A stretch of DNA of 64,000 bases from positions 1 to 64,000 of the forward strand of contig DOQG01000071.1 in NCBI GenBank assembly GCA_003512525.1. Direction: 5' to 3'. The translations under genes were made by a program, and so were the position numbers. The notes under the pieces are model-generated. The model had not been told where the DNA came from and did not search any database. It saw only the letters and a list, made by a program, of their open reading frames with translations. The stretch comes from Oscillospiraceae bacterium. GTDB lineage: Bacteria > Bacillota > Clostridia > Oscillospirales > Ruminococcaceae. Below, in pieces: positions 27,484 to 35,978 of the stretch (positions are counted from its first letter, which is position 1; the number at the start of each line of letters is the position of its first letter).

Positions 27484-29258
27484 TGGATAACTTAGCAGAG
27501 GCTGTTGACAGCGGTAAATACGATGCCGATAATTTCGACAAGGCTTATGGTTTTCTTGTCGATATGCAGTCGGTTTCAGACGAGGTATATGTGTTCTACA
27601 TCGGAAAGTCGGATAAATCATCTGTATTCTCTGACGGCTGGGATGCTGCCGCAGAAAATTACGACCCTACCGACCGTGACTGGTACACAAAGGCGGTTGA
27701 AGCTAAAAAGACGGTTGTTTCCGATCCGTATATCGATGTCAAGACAAAAGAGCTTGTAATAACGGTTTCAAAGCCGATATTCCACGATAACGGCGATATT
27801 TCGGTAGTTGCTGCCGATATCTTTGTAACGTCTGTCATTGATATAGCAAAGTCCAATGTCAACGGCGGATATTACCCGATACTTATCGATGCCGCAGGAG
27901 ATATAGTTGTACATAGGAATGATGCATATCTTCCTTATGTAGATAATGATGAAAGCGAACATTATACAAAGGCTTCCGATACGAGTATTGCGGCGATTGT
28001 CGGAAATGAGAACGGAAGGATATATACAGGCACAGATGAAAACGGTCAGCTTTCAATCTATGCAAAGGAAAACGTCGGCGGCTATGGATGGACAATAATT
28101 TACGCACAGGACACATATACTTTCTATTTTAGCGAGATGTGGCTGGTTATAATATTCATCTCAGTACTTGTCATACTTACTGTGATAAGCACGATTGTAC
28201 TTAACATTCAGATAAACCGTAAGCTTAAACCAATGAGCGAAATCAATAAGGCGGCTGATTCGATGAAGAACGGTCAGCTGTCATATAAGAGCGGATATCG
28301 CAAAAACGATGAGATCGGCTCTGCCTGCCTTGCCATCGAAGAAGCTAACGGTATGCTTAAGAACTATGTTTCGGATATCGATATGAAGCTCGGACAGATG
28401 GCGGAAGGCCGTTTCAACAATGAGATAACATTGCAATATAATGGGGATTTTGCCGATATAAAAGCTTCAATGATAAAGATACAGAACTCACTTAAAGATA
28501 CGCTTACACAGATTGAAAACGCGGCAAGTCAGGTATCTGAAGGTTCAGAACAGTTGGCGGCGGGAGCACAGGAGCTTTCTGACGGTGCGGCTATGCAGGC
28601 GGGAGCTATCGATACGCTTTCGTCGAACTGTGAGCTTGTATCCGGAAACGTAAAGACCACAGCCGACAATGCAAATCGCGCAAATGTGATAGTGACTGAG
28701 ATGGGCGAAAAGGTAAATCTCTGTAATGACAGTATGAACAAGCTTTCAGCGGCTATGCAGGAGATCGGCGACAAGTCGGGAGAGATCAAAAAGATTATTC
28801 AGACGGTCGAGGATATTGCATTCCAGACAAACATACTCGCGCTCAATGCAGCTGTCGAGGCGGCAAGAGCCGGTGAGGCAGGCAAGGGCTTTGCGGTCGT
28901 TGCCGATGAAGTAAGAAACCTTGCGGGCAAAACCGCAGATGCGGCGGCGCTTACATCACAGCTTATCGAGCATACAGTCGGAGCTGTTGCTAATGGTACG
29001 GAGCTTACAACGGATACTGTTGATGCTATGCTAACGCTTGTTGGCAGTGTAAATGAAGCAGTAAGTATTGTAAGAAGCATCACAGCAGACGCAAATGCCG
29101 AAAGTGAGGAGCTTGAGAAAATAACCGAAGGCGTAGAGCAGATAGCAAGTGTTATTCAGCGCAATACCGCAACCGCGGAAGAAAGTGCAGCATCAAGTGA
29201 GGAGCTGAGCGGTCAGGCGGCATTACTGAAAACGCTTACCGATAGATTTGAACTTTGA
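27480..29258 (+). CDS. methyl-accepting chemotaxis protein, main part
   Basis: This 592-residue part lacks only the first membrane helix. It holds a dCache-type extracellular sensor (about 1-205, with [11 protein letters not shown] and VVSDPYID, motifs of amino-acid-binding dCache domains), the second membrane helix (about 218-242), a HAMP region, and the signalling domain. The conserved hairpin tip is complete: [23 protein letters not shown] and [13 protein letters not shown]. The first helix is encoded at 27262-27483 in another frame. No SD is obvious before ATG 27480 apart from coupling to the upstream fragment. Without the first helix the sensor would not be anchored or exported normally. 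No flagellar or che genes are in the window. Confidence 0.88.
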   Translation: MMDNLAEAVDSGKYDADNFDKAYGFLVDMQSVSDEVYVFYIGKSDKSSVFSDGWDAAAENYDPTDRDWYTKAVEAKKTVVSDPYIDVKTKELVITVSKPIFHDNGDISVVAADIFVTSVIDIAKSNVNGGYYPILIDAAGDIVVHRNDAYLPYVDNDESEHYTKASDTSIAAIVGNENGRIYTGTDENGQLSIYAKENVGGYGWTIIYAQDTYTFYFSEMWLVIIFISVLVILTVISTIVLNIQINRKLKPMSEINKAADSMKNGQLSYKSGYRKNDEIGSACLAIEEANGMLKNYVSDIDMKLGQMAEGRFNNEITLQYNGDFADIKASMIKIQNSLKDTLTQIENAASQVSEGSEQLAAGAQELSDGAAMQAGAIDTLSSNCELVSGNVKTTADNANRANVIVTEMGEKVNLCNDSMNKLSAAMQEIGDKSGEIKKIIQTVEDIAFQTNILALNAAVEAARAGEAGKGFAVVADEVRNLAGKTADAAALTSQLIEHTVGAVANGTELTTDTVDAMLTLVGSVNEAVSIVRSITADANAESEELEKITEGVEQIASVIQRNTATAEESAASSEELSGQAALLKTLTDRFEL

Positions 29259-29277
29259 TAAATGAATAACTTACCGG

Positions 29278-29308
29278 GAACGCATGAGAGATCATGCGTT
29301 CTTTTTTT
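29278..29308 (+). terminator. terminator after the chemoreceptor
   Basis: GAACGCATGA pairs with TCATGCGTTC around a GAGA loop, followed by seven T residues. Confidence 0.95.
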
Positions 29309-29366
29309 ATACCCTCGCGCATAGACTTTACTAAACAAAAAAGACAAGCCGAAAGGATATGAAAAA

Positions 29367-30266
29367 ATGATAGAAAGTAAAACAAATGAATATGACGTTG
29401 CAATTCGACCGATAGCGAGAGTTTTTCCCGCATTATGTTCTGTGCCGCAGTCGATAAAGCTTGTTGCCGAGGAGATACGGATAAAATGCGGCGCGCCGCT
29501 TATGATCCGTACAGGTGACCGAAATCATATTATGCAGGTCACTGCTGACAGTGCACTTATCAGTGAGTGTATCAGCGCAATTTGTCAGAACTCAGTCCAT
29601 ACATATGAAAAGGATATAGCAAACGGCTTTATAACGCTGTACGGCGGTCATAGGGCGGGTATTTGCGGAAGTGCCGTGTATAGCGGTGACAGACTGCACA
29701 CAGTGAAGAATATCAGCTCCCTGAATATCCGCATAGCCAGACAGCACTATGGGGCGGCGAGGGACTTGCTACCGCTTTTTGATGATGTCGGCAGCAAGGG
29801 TCTGATGATAATCGGCAGACCGCTCAGCGGTAAGACTACGGTACTGCGCGATCTATGTCGGGGTATCGGCGGGCGGTTCAGGATATCGCTTATTGACGAA
29901 CGACAGGAGATCGCGGCGGTATATGACGGAAAACCATGCCTTGATGTAGGGCTTATGACGGACGTGTTCAGCGGTTACGGAAAGTCCGACGGCATAATAA
30001 GGGCGATAAGATGTATGTCGCCTGACTATATTGTGACCGATGAGCTCGGAGTGGACGCCGAAAGCATAAGACAGCTTATAAACTCGGGTGTCGGGCTTAT
30101 TATGACGGCTCATGCGGACAGTATTGAAACCGCTTTAGCAAACGAGGGGATAAAAGCGATCGTTGACAGTGGAGCAATACAACATATTGCACTACTCCGG
30201 AATCATAGGATAACCGCCGTGAAGCAGATCATTACGCCCGAAGTTATGGCGGAGTGCACGTTATGA
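29367..30266 (+). CDS. spoIIIAA: stage III sporulation protein AA
   Basis: SpoIIIAA is the cytoplasmic ATPase of the SpoIIIA-SpoIIQ channel that joins mother cell and forespore; it resembles type II/IV secretion ATPases. At 299 residues it shows Walker A IIGRPLSGKTTVLRDL near residue 150, ISLIDERQEI as Walker B-like, and the family-typical CLDVGLMTDV and RCMSPDYIVTDELG. It begins the eight-gene operon that runs to 33928. An AAAGGATATG sequence precedes the ATG. Confidence 0.95.
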   Translation: MIESKTNEYDVAIRPIARVFPALCSVPQSIKLVAEEIRIKCGAPLMIRTGDRNHIMQVTADSALISECISAICQNSVHTYEKDIANGFITLYGGHRAGICGSAVYSGDRLHTVKNISSLNIRIARQHYGAARDLLPLFDDVGSKGLMIIGRPLSGKTTVLRDLCRGIGGRFRISLIDERQEIAAVYDGKPCLDVGLMTDVFSGYGKSDGIIRAIRCMSPDYIVTDELGVDAESIRQLINSGVGLIMTAHADSIETALANEGIKAIVDSGAIQHIALLRNHRITAVKQIITPEVMAECTL

Positions 30267-30757
30267 TATGCATTGTCATATTTATGCTTACAACACTCAG
30301 CGGTGCGGCTGTGGGAGCGTATTTTTCGGACAGACTGTCACAACGTTGCGAGGTTATATCGGCGTACATCTCGCTTTTTCGGAATATGACGGCTTATGTC
30401 ACTTATAACGGATATAAGCTTGACGAAATGCTGAAAGCGCAGTGCAAAACATCACGTTGTTATATTTCGGACAAACTGATAGCAGTCTGCGAAAGTGGCG
30501 GAAATATCAGCGAGGAGTGGGATGCTTGTGTGAACACAAGCGGCTGTCTGAAAGCGGAAGAAAGGAATATTTTATCAGAGCTTGGCAGAAATATCGGTAA
30601 AAGCAATACTGAGGGAGAAACTGCCGTTTTAGCTCTTGCACAGACAAGACTTGAGAGCGTGCTTGAAAGCGCAAGCGAAGAAAAAAAGCGCAAAGGCAGG
30701 CTTTACCGCACACTCGGGATAATGCTGGGAGCAGCGGTAGGTATAATGCTGATATAG
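30263..30757 (+). CDS. spoIIIAB: stage III sporulation protein AB
   Basis: SpoIIIAB is an inner membrane platform component related to type II secretion GspF. It has one N-terminal hydrophobic segment and one near the C-terminus (TLGIMLGAAVGIMLI), with a helical middle. ATG 30263 overlaps the spoIIIAA stop in ATGA, with GGAG 8 bases before; this gives 164 residues. The family pattern CEVISAYISLFRNMTAYVTY is present. Confidence 0.92.
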   Translation: MICIVIFMLTTLSGAAVGAYFSDRLSQRCEVISAYISLFRNMTAYVTYNGYKLDEMLKAQCKTSRCYISDKLIAVCESGGNISEEWDACVNTSGCLKAEERNILSELGRNIGKSNTEGETAVLALAQTRLESVLESASEEKKRKGRLYRTLGIMLGAAVGIMLI

Positions 30758-30773
30758 AAAGCGGCGGTGTGAT

Positions 30774-30968
30774 ATGAATGTAGATTTTATTTTCAAGATA
30801 GCGGCGATAGGGATCGTCGTAGCCGTGTTAAATCAGCTTTTACAGCGCTCGGGCAGAGAAGAGCAGGCTATGATGACCACTATTGCGGGGCTTATTGTCG
30901 TGCTTATGATGATAGTGACAGAGATAAGCAACCTGTTTGATACGATAAAAAATATCTTCAATCTTTAG
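30774..30968 (+). CDS. spoIIIAC: stage III sporulation protein AC
   Basis: This 64-residue membrane protein has two hydrophobic helices. The opening MNVDFIFKIAAIGIVVAVLNQLLQRSGREEQA is the family signature. It is part of the membrane platform of the SpoIIIA complex, and position within the operon confirms it. Confidence 0.94.
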   Translation: MNVDFIFKIAAIGIVVAVLNQLLQRSGREEQAMMTTIAGLIVVLMMIVTEISNLFDTIKNIFNL

Positions 30969-30987
30969 ACTTCAAAAGGACGGGAAT

Positions 30988-31374
30988 ATGAACATTATCG
31001 CATTTGTCGGTGCGGGAATTATCGGCGCGGTGCTGTCGGTGGTGCTCAGGCAGTACAAGCCTGAGTTCAGCGTGTATATTACGCTTATCACGGGAATGCT
31101 TATGCTCGGTGCGGCGGTAACGGCGGTAAAGCCTGTTATAGAAACTATATCCGGCTACCTGCAGATAGCAGACCCCGATTCATCATATGCGGACGTGCTT
31201 GTGAAATCGCTTGCGGTCTGCTACATTACGCAGATGGCATCAGACAGCTGTGCAGACGCGGGTGAAAAGTCGATAGCCGCAAAGATAGAGCTTGCGGGAA
31301 AGTTTGCAATAGTATTGCTCGCACTGCCGGTGTTTGACCGCCTTACGGAAGTAATAAAACAGCTATTGCAGTGA
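30988..31374 (+). CDS. spoIIIAD: stage III sporulation protein AD
   Basis: This 128-residue protein with three to four membrane segments is the AC/AD-type platform component. The stretch LRQYKPEFSVYITLITG and the later VKSLAVCYITQMASDSCADAGE are characteristic. It lies between spoIIIAC and spoIIIAE with short gaps, in the fixed operon order. Confidence 0.94.
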   Translation: MNIIAFVGAGIIGAVLSVVLRQYKPEFSVYITLITGMLMLGAAVTAVKPVIETISGYLQIADPDSSYADVLVKSLAVCYITQMASDSCADAGEKSIAAKIELAGKFAIVLLALPVFDRLTEVIKQLLQ

Positions 31375-31380
31375 GGAAAT

Positions 31381-32490
31381 ATGAAAGCAATTATAAAAAT
31401 AATTACGGTGTTTGTCACGGCGCTTGTGATGCTTGCCGTGCCGTTTTGTGCGGGCGCGCAGGACAGCACGATACTTGACGGCTACAGCGCCGACATACCG
31501 CAGGAGCTTGATCGACAGCTGTCGGCGGCGGGAATAACACCGCAAAGCATAGACAGTAATACATTGTCGCTCGATAAGGTGGTAAGCAATGTAACAGGTA
31601 TGTTATGGGACAGCATACAAAGTCCGCTTAAGCTGCTTGTGTCACTTCTCGGCATTACGCTTCTTTGCAGTGCAGCAAATGTATTTGCCGATAATTCCGG
31701 CAATCTTAAGACCGTGTTCTCGGTGGTATCAGTACTTGCGTGCAGCACTCTTACCGTTACAGCTGCGAGCGACTCACTGGCGGCGGCATCAAAGACGCTT
31801 GAGTCGGGCAGTGTGTTCCTTGCAAGTTTTATCCCCGCGTTTGCGGGAATACTCGCTACAAGCGGACACGTCACATCTGCCGCAATGTTCAATACCGTGG
31901 TAATGGGCGGCGCACAGTGCTTTACTCAGCTTGCGTCAAAGATACTTATGCCGGTGTCTATGAGTATACTCGGTGTATCGCTTGCAGGGAGCGTGTGCAG
32001 TGAGCTTAAGCTGTCGGCGCTTGCCGAAGCGGTAAAGAAAACAGTGATATGGATACTCGGACTTATTATGACGATATTCGTGGCACTGCTTGCGATGCAG
32101 AGCTTTATCACAGTACCGTCAGACAATGTCGGGCTCAAAGCCGCAAGGTTCACTGTGTCGAATGGTGTTCCGTTCATCGGCGGCGCTGTGTCAGATTCGC
32201 TGTCGGTGATGTACGGCGGTATAGGGCTTATCCGTAACAACTTCGGCGTGTTCGGGATAATAGTCGGCGGGGCGTTGATACTGCCGTCAATATTGTCGGT
32301 GCTGTGCTATAAGCTTGCGTTTTCGGTGGCGGCGGCGTTCAGTGACCTGTTCGGTATATCACAGCTCACGGGGCTTCTCAAGTGCGCCGAGGGGGTTAGC
32401 TCTATAATTATGGCGATGCTCGTATCGTTCCTGCTGATGGCGGTAATATCGATATCTCTTATGATATTTATGGCGGGAGGTGCGGTATGA
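31381..32490 (+). CDS. spoIIIAE: stage III sporulation protein AE
   Basis: This is the large polytopic membrane protein of the complex, 369 residues with an N-terminal signal-like helix and about six further membrane segments. A short extracellular region near residues 20-75 precedes them. Family motifs such as LLSVLG-type LKLLVSLLGITLLCSA and VPFIGGAVSDSLSVM are visible. GAGG lies just before the ATG. It overlaps spoIIIAF in ATGA. Confidence 0.94.
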   Translation: MKAIIKIITVFVTALVMLAVPFCAGAQDSTILDGYSADIPQELDRQLSAAGITPQSIDSNTLSLDKVVSNVTGMLWDSIQSPLKLLVSLLGITLLCSAANVFADNSGNLKTVFSVVSVLACSTLTVTAASDSLAAASKTLESGSVFLASFIPAFAGILATSGHVTSAAMFNTVVMGGAQCFTQLASKILMPVSMSILGVSLAGSVCSELKLSALAEAVKKTVIWILGLIMTIFVALLAMQSFITVPSDNVGLKAARFTVSNGVPFIGGAVSDSLSVMYGGIGLIRNNFGVFGIIVGGALILPSILSVLCYKLAFSVAAAFSDLFGISQLTGLLKCAEGVSSIIMAMLVSFLLMAVISISLMIFMAGGAV

Positions 32491-32963
32491 ACGAGATAAA
32501 GCAGGCGGCGCTCGGTATATGCGTGCTTGCCGCGGCGGCGGGGCTGCTCAGAATGCTGATACCGTGTGAAAAATACAAGTTGCAGATAACATTTGCGATA
32601 GCGTGTATTTTTTCGGTGTGCCTGATAAATTCGGTCACCGATGTTATCCCCGCACTTACCATAGAAACTAAGATCGCCGATATCCCTCAGGTGGATTTCA
32701 GCGATAAGCTTTCCGAGCAGGCACGCGTCACTGCGGCAAGAGCCGTCAGGGAAAAGGTCGAGGAGCTACTCACCTCGCACGGATTTGTTTACCGCAAGGT
32801 GTATATTACAGCGCATATTGACGGCGCGTTCTGCATATCTATTAGTGAGGTCGAGCTTGTATTTGATGATAATACGGACGATGGATACATCGCCGATGCT
32901 GTATCACTTGTACAGTCGGCAGTCGGGAACGATATAAAGGTCAGATACGCAAAAGAAAGGTAG
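32487..32963 (+). CDS. spoIIIAF: stage III sporulation protein AF
   Basis: This 158-residue protein has two N-terminal membrane helices and a soluble C-terminal domain of ring-building type, the expected SpoIIIAF layout. The start overlaps the spoIIIAE stop by 4 bases, so translation is probably coupled. Confidence 0.9.
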   Translation: MNEIKQAALGICVLAAAAGLLRMLIPCEKYKLQITFAIACIFSVCLINSVTDVIPALTIETKIADIPQVDFSDKLSEQARVTAARAVREKVEELLTSHGFVYRKVYITAHIDGAFCISISEVELVFDDNTDDGYIADAVSLVQSAVGNDIKVRYAKER

Positions 32964-32966
32964 ATT

Positions 32967-33308
32967 ATGAAAGAACTGCTGAGATCCGATAAGCTGCTTA
33001 AAATAGCTTTCATTGCCGGGATAGCGGCGATCGCGCTTATCTTTCTTTCAAGCTTCGGCAGCGGGTCAGACACACAGCTTACCGAAGAACAGCTGCTTGA
33101 ACAGCGCATAATGCTGATGCTTGCGGCTATGGACGGGATAGATGATGTTCCGAATGTCACGGTCAGGCTTGATGAGGATAAGCACACAGTGCTCGGGGTG
33201 ACGGTGGTATGTCCCGAAGCTTCAAGCAATCGGATAGCCGAAAGGGTAATCAATGCGGTAAAAACGGCACTCGACGTTTCCGCATCGAGAATATGTATTA
33301 CAACATAA
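32967..33308 (+). CDS. spoIIIAG: stage III sporulation protein AG, compact form
   Basis: SpoIIIAG forms a large ring in the intermembrane space of the sporulating cell. This version has 113 residues against roughly 230 in Bacillus. It keeps the single N-terminal membrane helix (about 12-31) and the C-terminal part with VLGVTVVCPEASSNRIAERVINAVKTALDVSASRICI. The long insertion that builds the beta-triangle region in Bacillus is absent. Operon position makes the call secure despite the size. Confidence 0.85.
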   Translation: MKELLRSDKLLKIAFIAGIAAIALIFLSSFGSGSDTQLTEEQLLEQRIMLMLAAMDGIDDVPNVTVRLDEDKHTVLGVTVVCPEASSNRIAERVINAVKTALDVSASRICITT

Positions 33309-33322
33309 GTGAGGTATTTGTT

Positions 33323-33928
33323 ATGAGAAGACCGAGAATCAATCTTATACTTGGCAAAAAGCATCTTGTTGCGGCAGGTCTGGCGCTTGTGCTTGCAGTC
33401 GGACTGTATGCCAATTTTGCCATAGGGAGTAACGTGAGCAGTAAGAGCGCATCGGGGGATAACTACGGCGATACAAGGCTTGTATCAAATGAAAACGACA
33501 ATACGGGCAAAGTGTCCGACAAAAAGGACAGCGATATTGTTTCCGCTTCTGCCAATACCGAAAAGGTAGCCGACAGCAGTGAGGAATATTTTGCAAAGGC
33601 GCGCATTGACAAGCAGGCAAGCAGAGAAGAGGCTAAGGAAACGCTCAAGAGTATTTACGGCGGCGGAGATATGACCAAAGACGAACTTGCGGTAGTCGCA
33701 CAAGACGCACAGCAGCTGACCGACCTTATGGAGGCTGAAAACAAGATCGAAACAACGCTTAAGGCACAGGGCTTTGAAGATGTGCTTTGCTACCTAAGCG
33801 ATAACAGTGCGAATATCATTGTGAAGTCGCAGGGACTCGATACCGCTCAGGCGGCACAGATAAAGAGCGCATTGCTATCTGAGGTCGAGGTCGCAGGGGA
33901 GAATATTACTATTGTGGAAGTGCAGTAA
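33323..33928 (+). CDS. spoIIIAH: stage III sporulation protein AH
   Basis: SpoIIIAH is the mother-cell ring protein that binds SpoIIQ across the intermembrane space. From ATG 33323 (with GTGAGG upstream) it has 201 residues: a short basic cytoplasmic tail, one membrane helix (about 15-35), a charged Ser/Asp-rich linker, and a C-terminal domain of the secretin ring type with ALLSEVEVAGENITIVEVQ at the end. It closes the operon, just before a repeat-rich islet. Confidence 0.93.
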   Translation: MRRPRINLILGKKHLVAAGLALVLAVGLYANFAIGSNVSSKSASGDNYGDTRLVSNENDNTGKVSDKKDSDIVSASANTEKVADSSEEYFAKARIDKQASREEAKETLKSIYGGGDMTKDELAVVAQDAQQLTDLMEAENKIETTLKAQGFEDVLCYLSDNSANIIVKSQGLDTAQAAQIKSALLSEVEVAGENITIVEVQ

Positions 33929-33947
33929 GATAGAATAAGATACAGAT

Positions 33948-33971
33948 AAACCGCAGGCGTACCTGCGGTTT
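33948..33971. terminator. hairpin after spoIIIAH, copy 1 of a repeated hairpin
   Basis: Arms AAACCGCAGG and CCTGCGGTTT enclose CGTA. The identical 24-base hairpin recurs at 34147-34170. It can end the spoIIIA transcript, although the T-run is only three bases. Confidence 0.6.
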
Positions 33972-34006
33972 CAGTCTGTCGAAAAACCTCTTGCTTATTT
34001 AAAAAT

Positions 34007-34088
34007 GGGGTCGCAGGGGCGTAGCCCCCGACAGGGACTAGGGGCGGTAGCCCCAGCAAAATAGCCCCTTTCAGGGGGAAAGGGGTTT
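34007..34088. repeat. G/C-rich palindromic repeat cluster
   Basis: Three short palindromes follow each other: GGGGC-GTA-GCCCC minus one base (34016-34028), GGGGC / GCCCC with loop GGTA (34041-34054), and CCCC / GGGG with loop TTTCA (34065-34077). Together with the hairpin copies and the 59-bp repeat they form a composite of about 220 bases between spoIIIAH and the integrase remnant. Confidence 0.75.
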
Positions 34089-34147
34089 GGGGATAGGGAT
34101 AATAAATCAGAAGTTTATTTCAAAAACAGACTTTTTCTACAAGCTGA
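34089..34147. repeat. dispersed repeat, copy 2
   Basis: This 59-bp copy matches 45-102 except for one added T. It joins directly onto the second copy of the repeated hairpin at 34147-34170. Confidence 0.85.
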
Positions 34148-34170
34148 AACCGCAGGCGTACCTGCGGTTT
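34147..34170. repeat. repeated hairpin, copy 2
   Basis: It is identical to 33948-33971 over 24 bases. The two copies lie 199 bases apart and enclose the G-rich repeats and dispersed repeat copy 2. Confidence 0.85.
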
Positions 34171-34206
34171 ATTTTGATGTAAATAACGACAAATAAGGTT
34201 GACAAA

Positions 34207-34503
34207 GTGCTGTCCGACAAACAGAACTATCGGTACGAGTATCTGCTCCATACTCCCGACGGCAAGCAGTTCATTTACCGCAACTACTATGATTCCTACT
34301 GGACACCTGTTATGGAACTGATCGGCTGCTCACACAAGCCCCACGATACCCGTCACACCTGCATCTCGATGATGACCGAGAAAGAGGTATCGCCTACGCT
34401 GATAAAGAAGATCGTCGGTCATTCGGGTGCAATGTCGCTGACCGAGAAGGTGTACACGCACGTTAATGCGCAGGAGCTGTTGGACGCTATTAATAGGATA
34501 TAG
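34207..34503 (+). pseudogene. tyrosine recombinase/integrase, C-terminal remnant
   Basis: These 98 residues are the C-terminal half of a phage- or conjugative-element-type integrase. Box II is present: the HDTRH motif (His-x-x-Arg), the later GHSG His and the catalytic Tyr in KVYTHV. The DNA-binding domains and the first catalytic Arg of the family are missing, and the frame opens with a GTG that has no ribosome binding site. It is therefore a decayed gene. It marks the islet between spoIIIAH and rpsI as the residue of an integrated element. Confidence 0.88.
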
Positions 34504-34515
34504 GCATAAATAAAC

Positions 34516-34547
34516 CGCTGAGGGATGTGCTTCCTCAGCGTTTTTTT
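34516..34547 (+). terminator. terminator after the integrase remnant
   Basis: CGCTGAGG pairs with CCTCAGCG, followed by seven T residues. It lies between the plus-strand remnant and the convergent TIR gene. Confidence 0.92.
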
Positions 34548-34550
34548 AAT

Positions 34551-35345
34551 TTATTTTGATGATTTTGGATAGATGATTTCATATAAAACGTCTAATGGTT
34601 CTTCCTTGCACATAATAGAGCGATTATTCCATTTATCTCTCCATGACAATAAAGTATTATCATCTATTCGTGTAAGCTCTTTGAGAATTTTGGAAACATC
34701 ATATTTTATATTAATATCACTATATGCAGAGTGTTCTAAAATGATTTTTCTGGGTTGTGTCGATTTTATTAATGTCATCATTGACAATTCGTAATAAATC
34801 CAAGGTGATAGTGTTGCTTCGCTTTTTTTGATTTTTGTAAGTTCATCACTCATGCTTATTGAATTTGGCGTATTAAAAAAAATAACACATTCAGTTTTGT
34901 TTAGCATTTCGGCTAAAGCAGTAGATAACATCATATGAACGTGGCTTGTTGTATAGTTGCGTAAATCATAATCATATGTTTTGCTTTTGGGATTGTAGCA
35001 ATATTTGTTGTCTATTTTTTTTAGTAATTTATCACAGTATCCCCATGAACAAGAATCAATGAAGGCTTCTAATCCAAAAGTATCATATAACCAGCCTGCA
35101 AACGCCTTTACTTTATTTATATCCTTGTGTGAATGTGATATAAAAATATCCTTATCAGAAATCGAAAACCAATGTTCTTTTAAGTCGGAACCGTTAATTA
35201 CACCATCTTCTGTTATATATTTGGATAAGCAATCCTGTACTTCCTTTTCATGTTGACTGAATAGCTCGCTCCCTTTTGTAAGATGTTGGTTTAAAGTGTT
35301 GTTATAAAAAAAGTTGGATGGGCTATAGTTAAATCTTGAAAACAT
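34551..35345 (-). CDS. TIR-domain protein
   Basis: This 264-residue protein has an N-terminal extension (1-63) and a TIR-type domain from about residue 64. The first strand and BB-like region read KDIFISHSHKDINKVKAFAGWL, and Glu186 in LSPWIYYELSMM sits in the S-x-W-x-x-x-E context of the catalytic Glu of TIR NAD-cleaving enzymes. Bacterial TIR proteins act in antiphage defence by cleaving NAD or making cyclic ADP-ribose signals. Base use is clearly AT-rich compared with neighbours. It follows a small membrane protein gene by 34 bases on the same strand, which suggests a two-gene unit. It has no SIR2, SLOG or STING domain. Enzymatic activity is inference. Confidence 0.82.
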   Translation of the reverse strand: MFSRFNYSPSNFFYNNTLNQHLTKGSELFSQHEKEVQDCLSKYITEDGVINGSDLKEHWFSISDKDIFISHSHKDINKVKAFAGWLYDTFGLEAFIDSCSWGYCDKLLKKIDNKYCYNPKSKTYDYDLRNYTTSHVHMMLSTALAEMLNKTECVIFFNTPNSISMSDELTKIKKSEATLSPWIYYELSMMTLIKSTQPRKIILEHSAYSDINIKYDVSKILKELTRIDDNTLLSWRDKWNNRSIMCKEEPLDVLYEIIYPKSSK

Positions 35346-35379
35346 AATATCACCTTCTTACAAACCATAAAACAACTTC

Positions 35380-35793
35380 TCATTTAATGGTAAGATATAT
35401 TACTCCAGCGCAAACTAAAGCTAATGGTAAATAAAAAAATGACTCTGTTGGAGAAATAAAACAAGCCCAAAAAGTATTTCTTCCTCCACCAAACTCTTTC
35501 TTTGTAGCTGATAATGAGAAATCAATATCATTTTCTTTGGTGGAACGCACTTTATTGTACAATTCCCTATATAGGCGTTCTTGAAGAAGGTAATAGGAAT
35601 CAAGTAACCAAAATACTATTATAGGAATATAGGCGACCAAGAAATACATTTTATTTGCATCTTTTTCAGCTAAAGCCATTATACCAGCTACAAGAGTAAC
35701 TGCCCACCCTTTCAATATAAAAGAATTGCTTGCCATGCGCTTTATTACATCTTGCACCATTTCGAGATGTTTGATTTTATTCTCGTTATTCAT
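35380..35793 (-). CDS. small membrane protein paired with the TIR gene
   Basis: This 137-residue protein has an N-terminal helix, two membrane segments (about 25-43 and 48-69), a soluble stretch (about 70-115) and a third membrane segment (about 118-136). I do not recognise a named family, although short proteins with the pattern LKGWAVTLVAGIMAL and FWLLDSYYLLQERLYRELYN look familiar from accessory regions. GAGGTGA lies just before its ATG, so it is well translated. It is the first gene of the unit with the TIR gene. A membrane effector triggered by a TIR product would be one model; this is inference from the pairing only. Confidence 0.7.
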   Translation of the reverse strand: MNNENKIKHLEMVQDVIKRMASNSFILKGWAVTLVAGIMALAEKDANKMYFLVAYIPIIVFWLLDSYYLLQERLYRELYNKVRSTKENDIDFSLSATKKEFGGGRNTFWACFISPTESFFYLPLALVCAGVIYLTIK

Positions 35794-35827
35794 AATAAAT
35801 CACCTCATATAACCCTTATATGGAAAA

Positions 35828-35851
35828 GGCATTCACCAAACGATGAATGCC
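35828..35851 (-). terminator. terminator after rplM-rpsI (bidirectional)
   Basis: GGCATTCA and TGAATGCC form an 8-bp stem with T residues on both sides. On the minus strand it can end the ribosomal protein transcript before the islet. Confidence 0.75.
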
Positions 35852-35859
35852 TTGTTTTT

Positions 35860-35890
35860 GTTAGTTACCCGTTAGTTACGCGTTAGTTAC
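35860..35890. repeat. three 11-bp tandem repeats (GTTAGTTAC core)
   Basis: GTTAGTTAC begins at 35860, 35871 and 35882, an exact period of 11 bases. Evenly spaced 11-bp repeats near element ends serve as arm-type integrase sites in Tn916-like elements. That role here is inference; the repeats lie about 90 bases outside the end of rpsI. Confidence 0.75.
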
Positions 35891-35978
35891 CGTCCGAATT
35901 TCACCATATTTCAGATAAACCCATATCGAATAAAACAGCGTAAATACGTGATTTTGAATGCTCCCAGTTGGGATAAAA

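Noticed and set aside
33948..34170. CRISPR array because of repeated hairpins
   Set aside because: Only two copies of the 24-bp hairpin occur, 199 bases apart, without regular spacers or cas genes.
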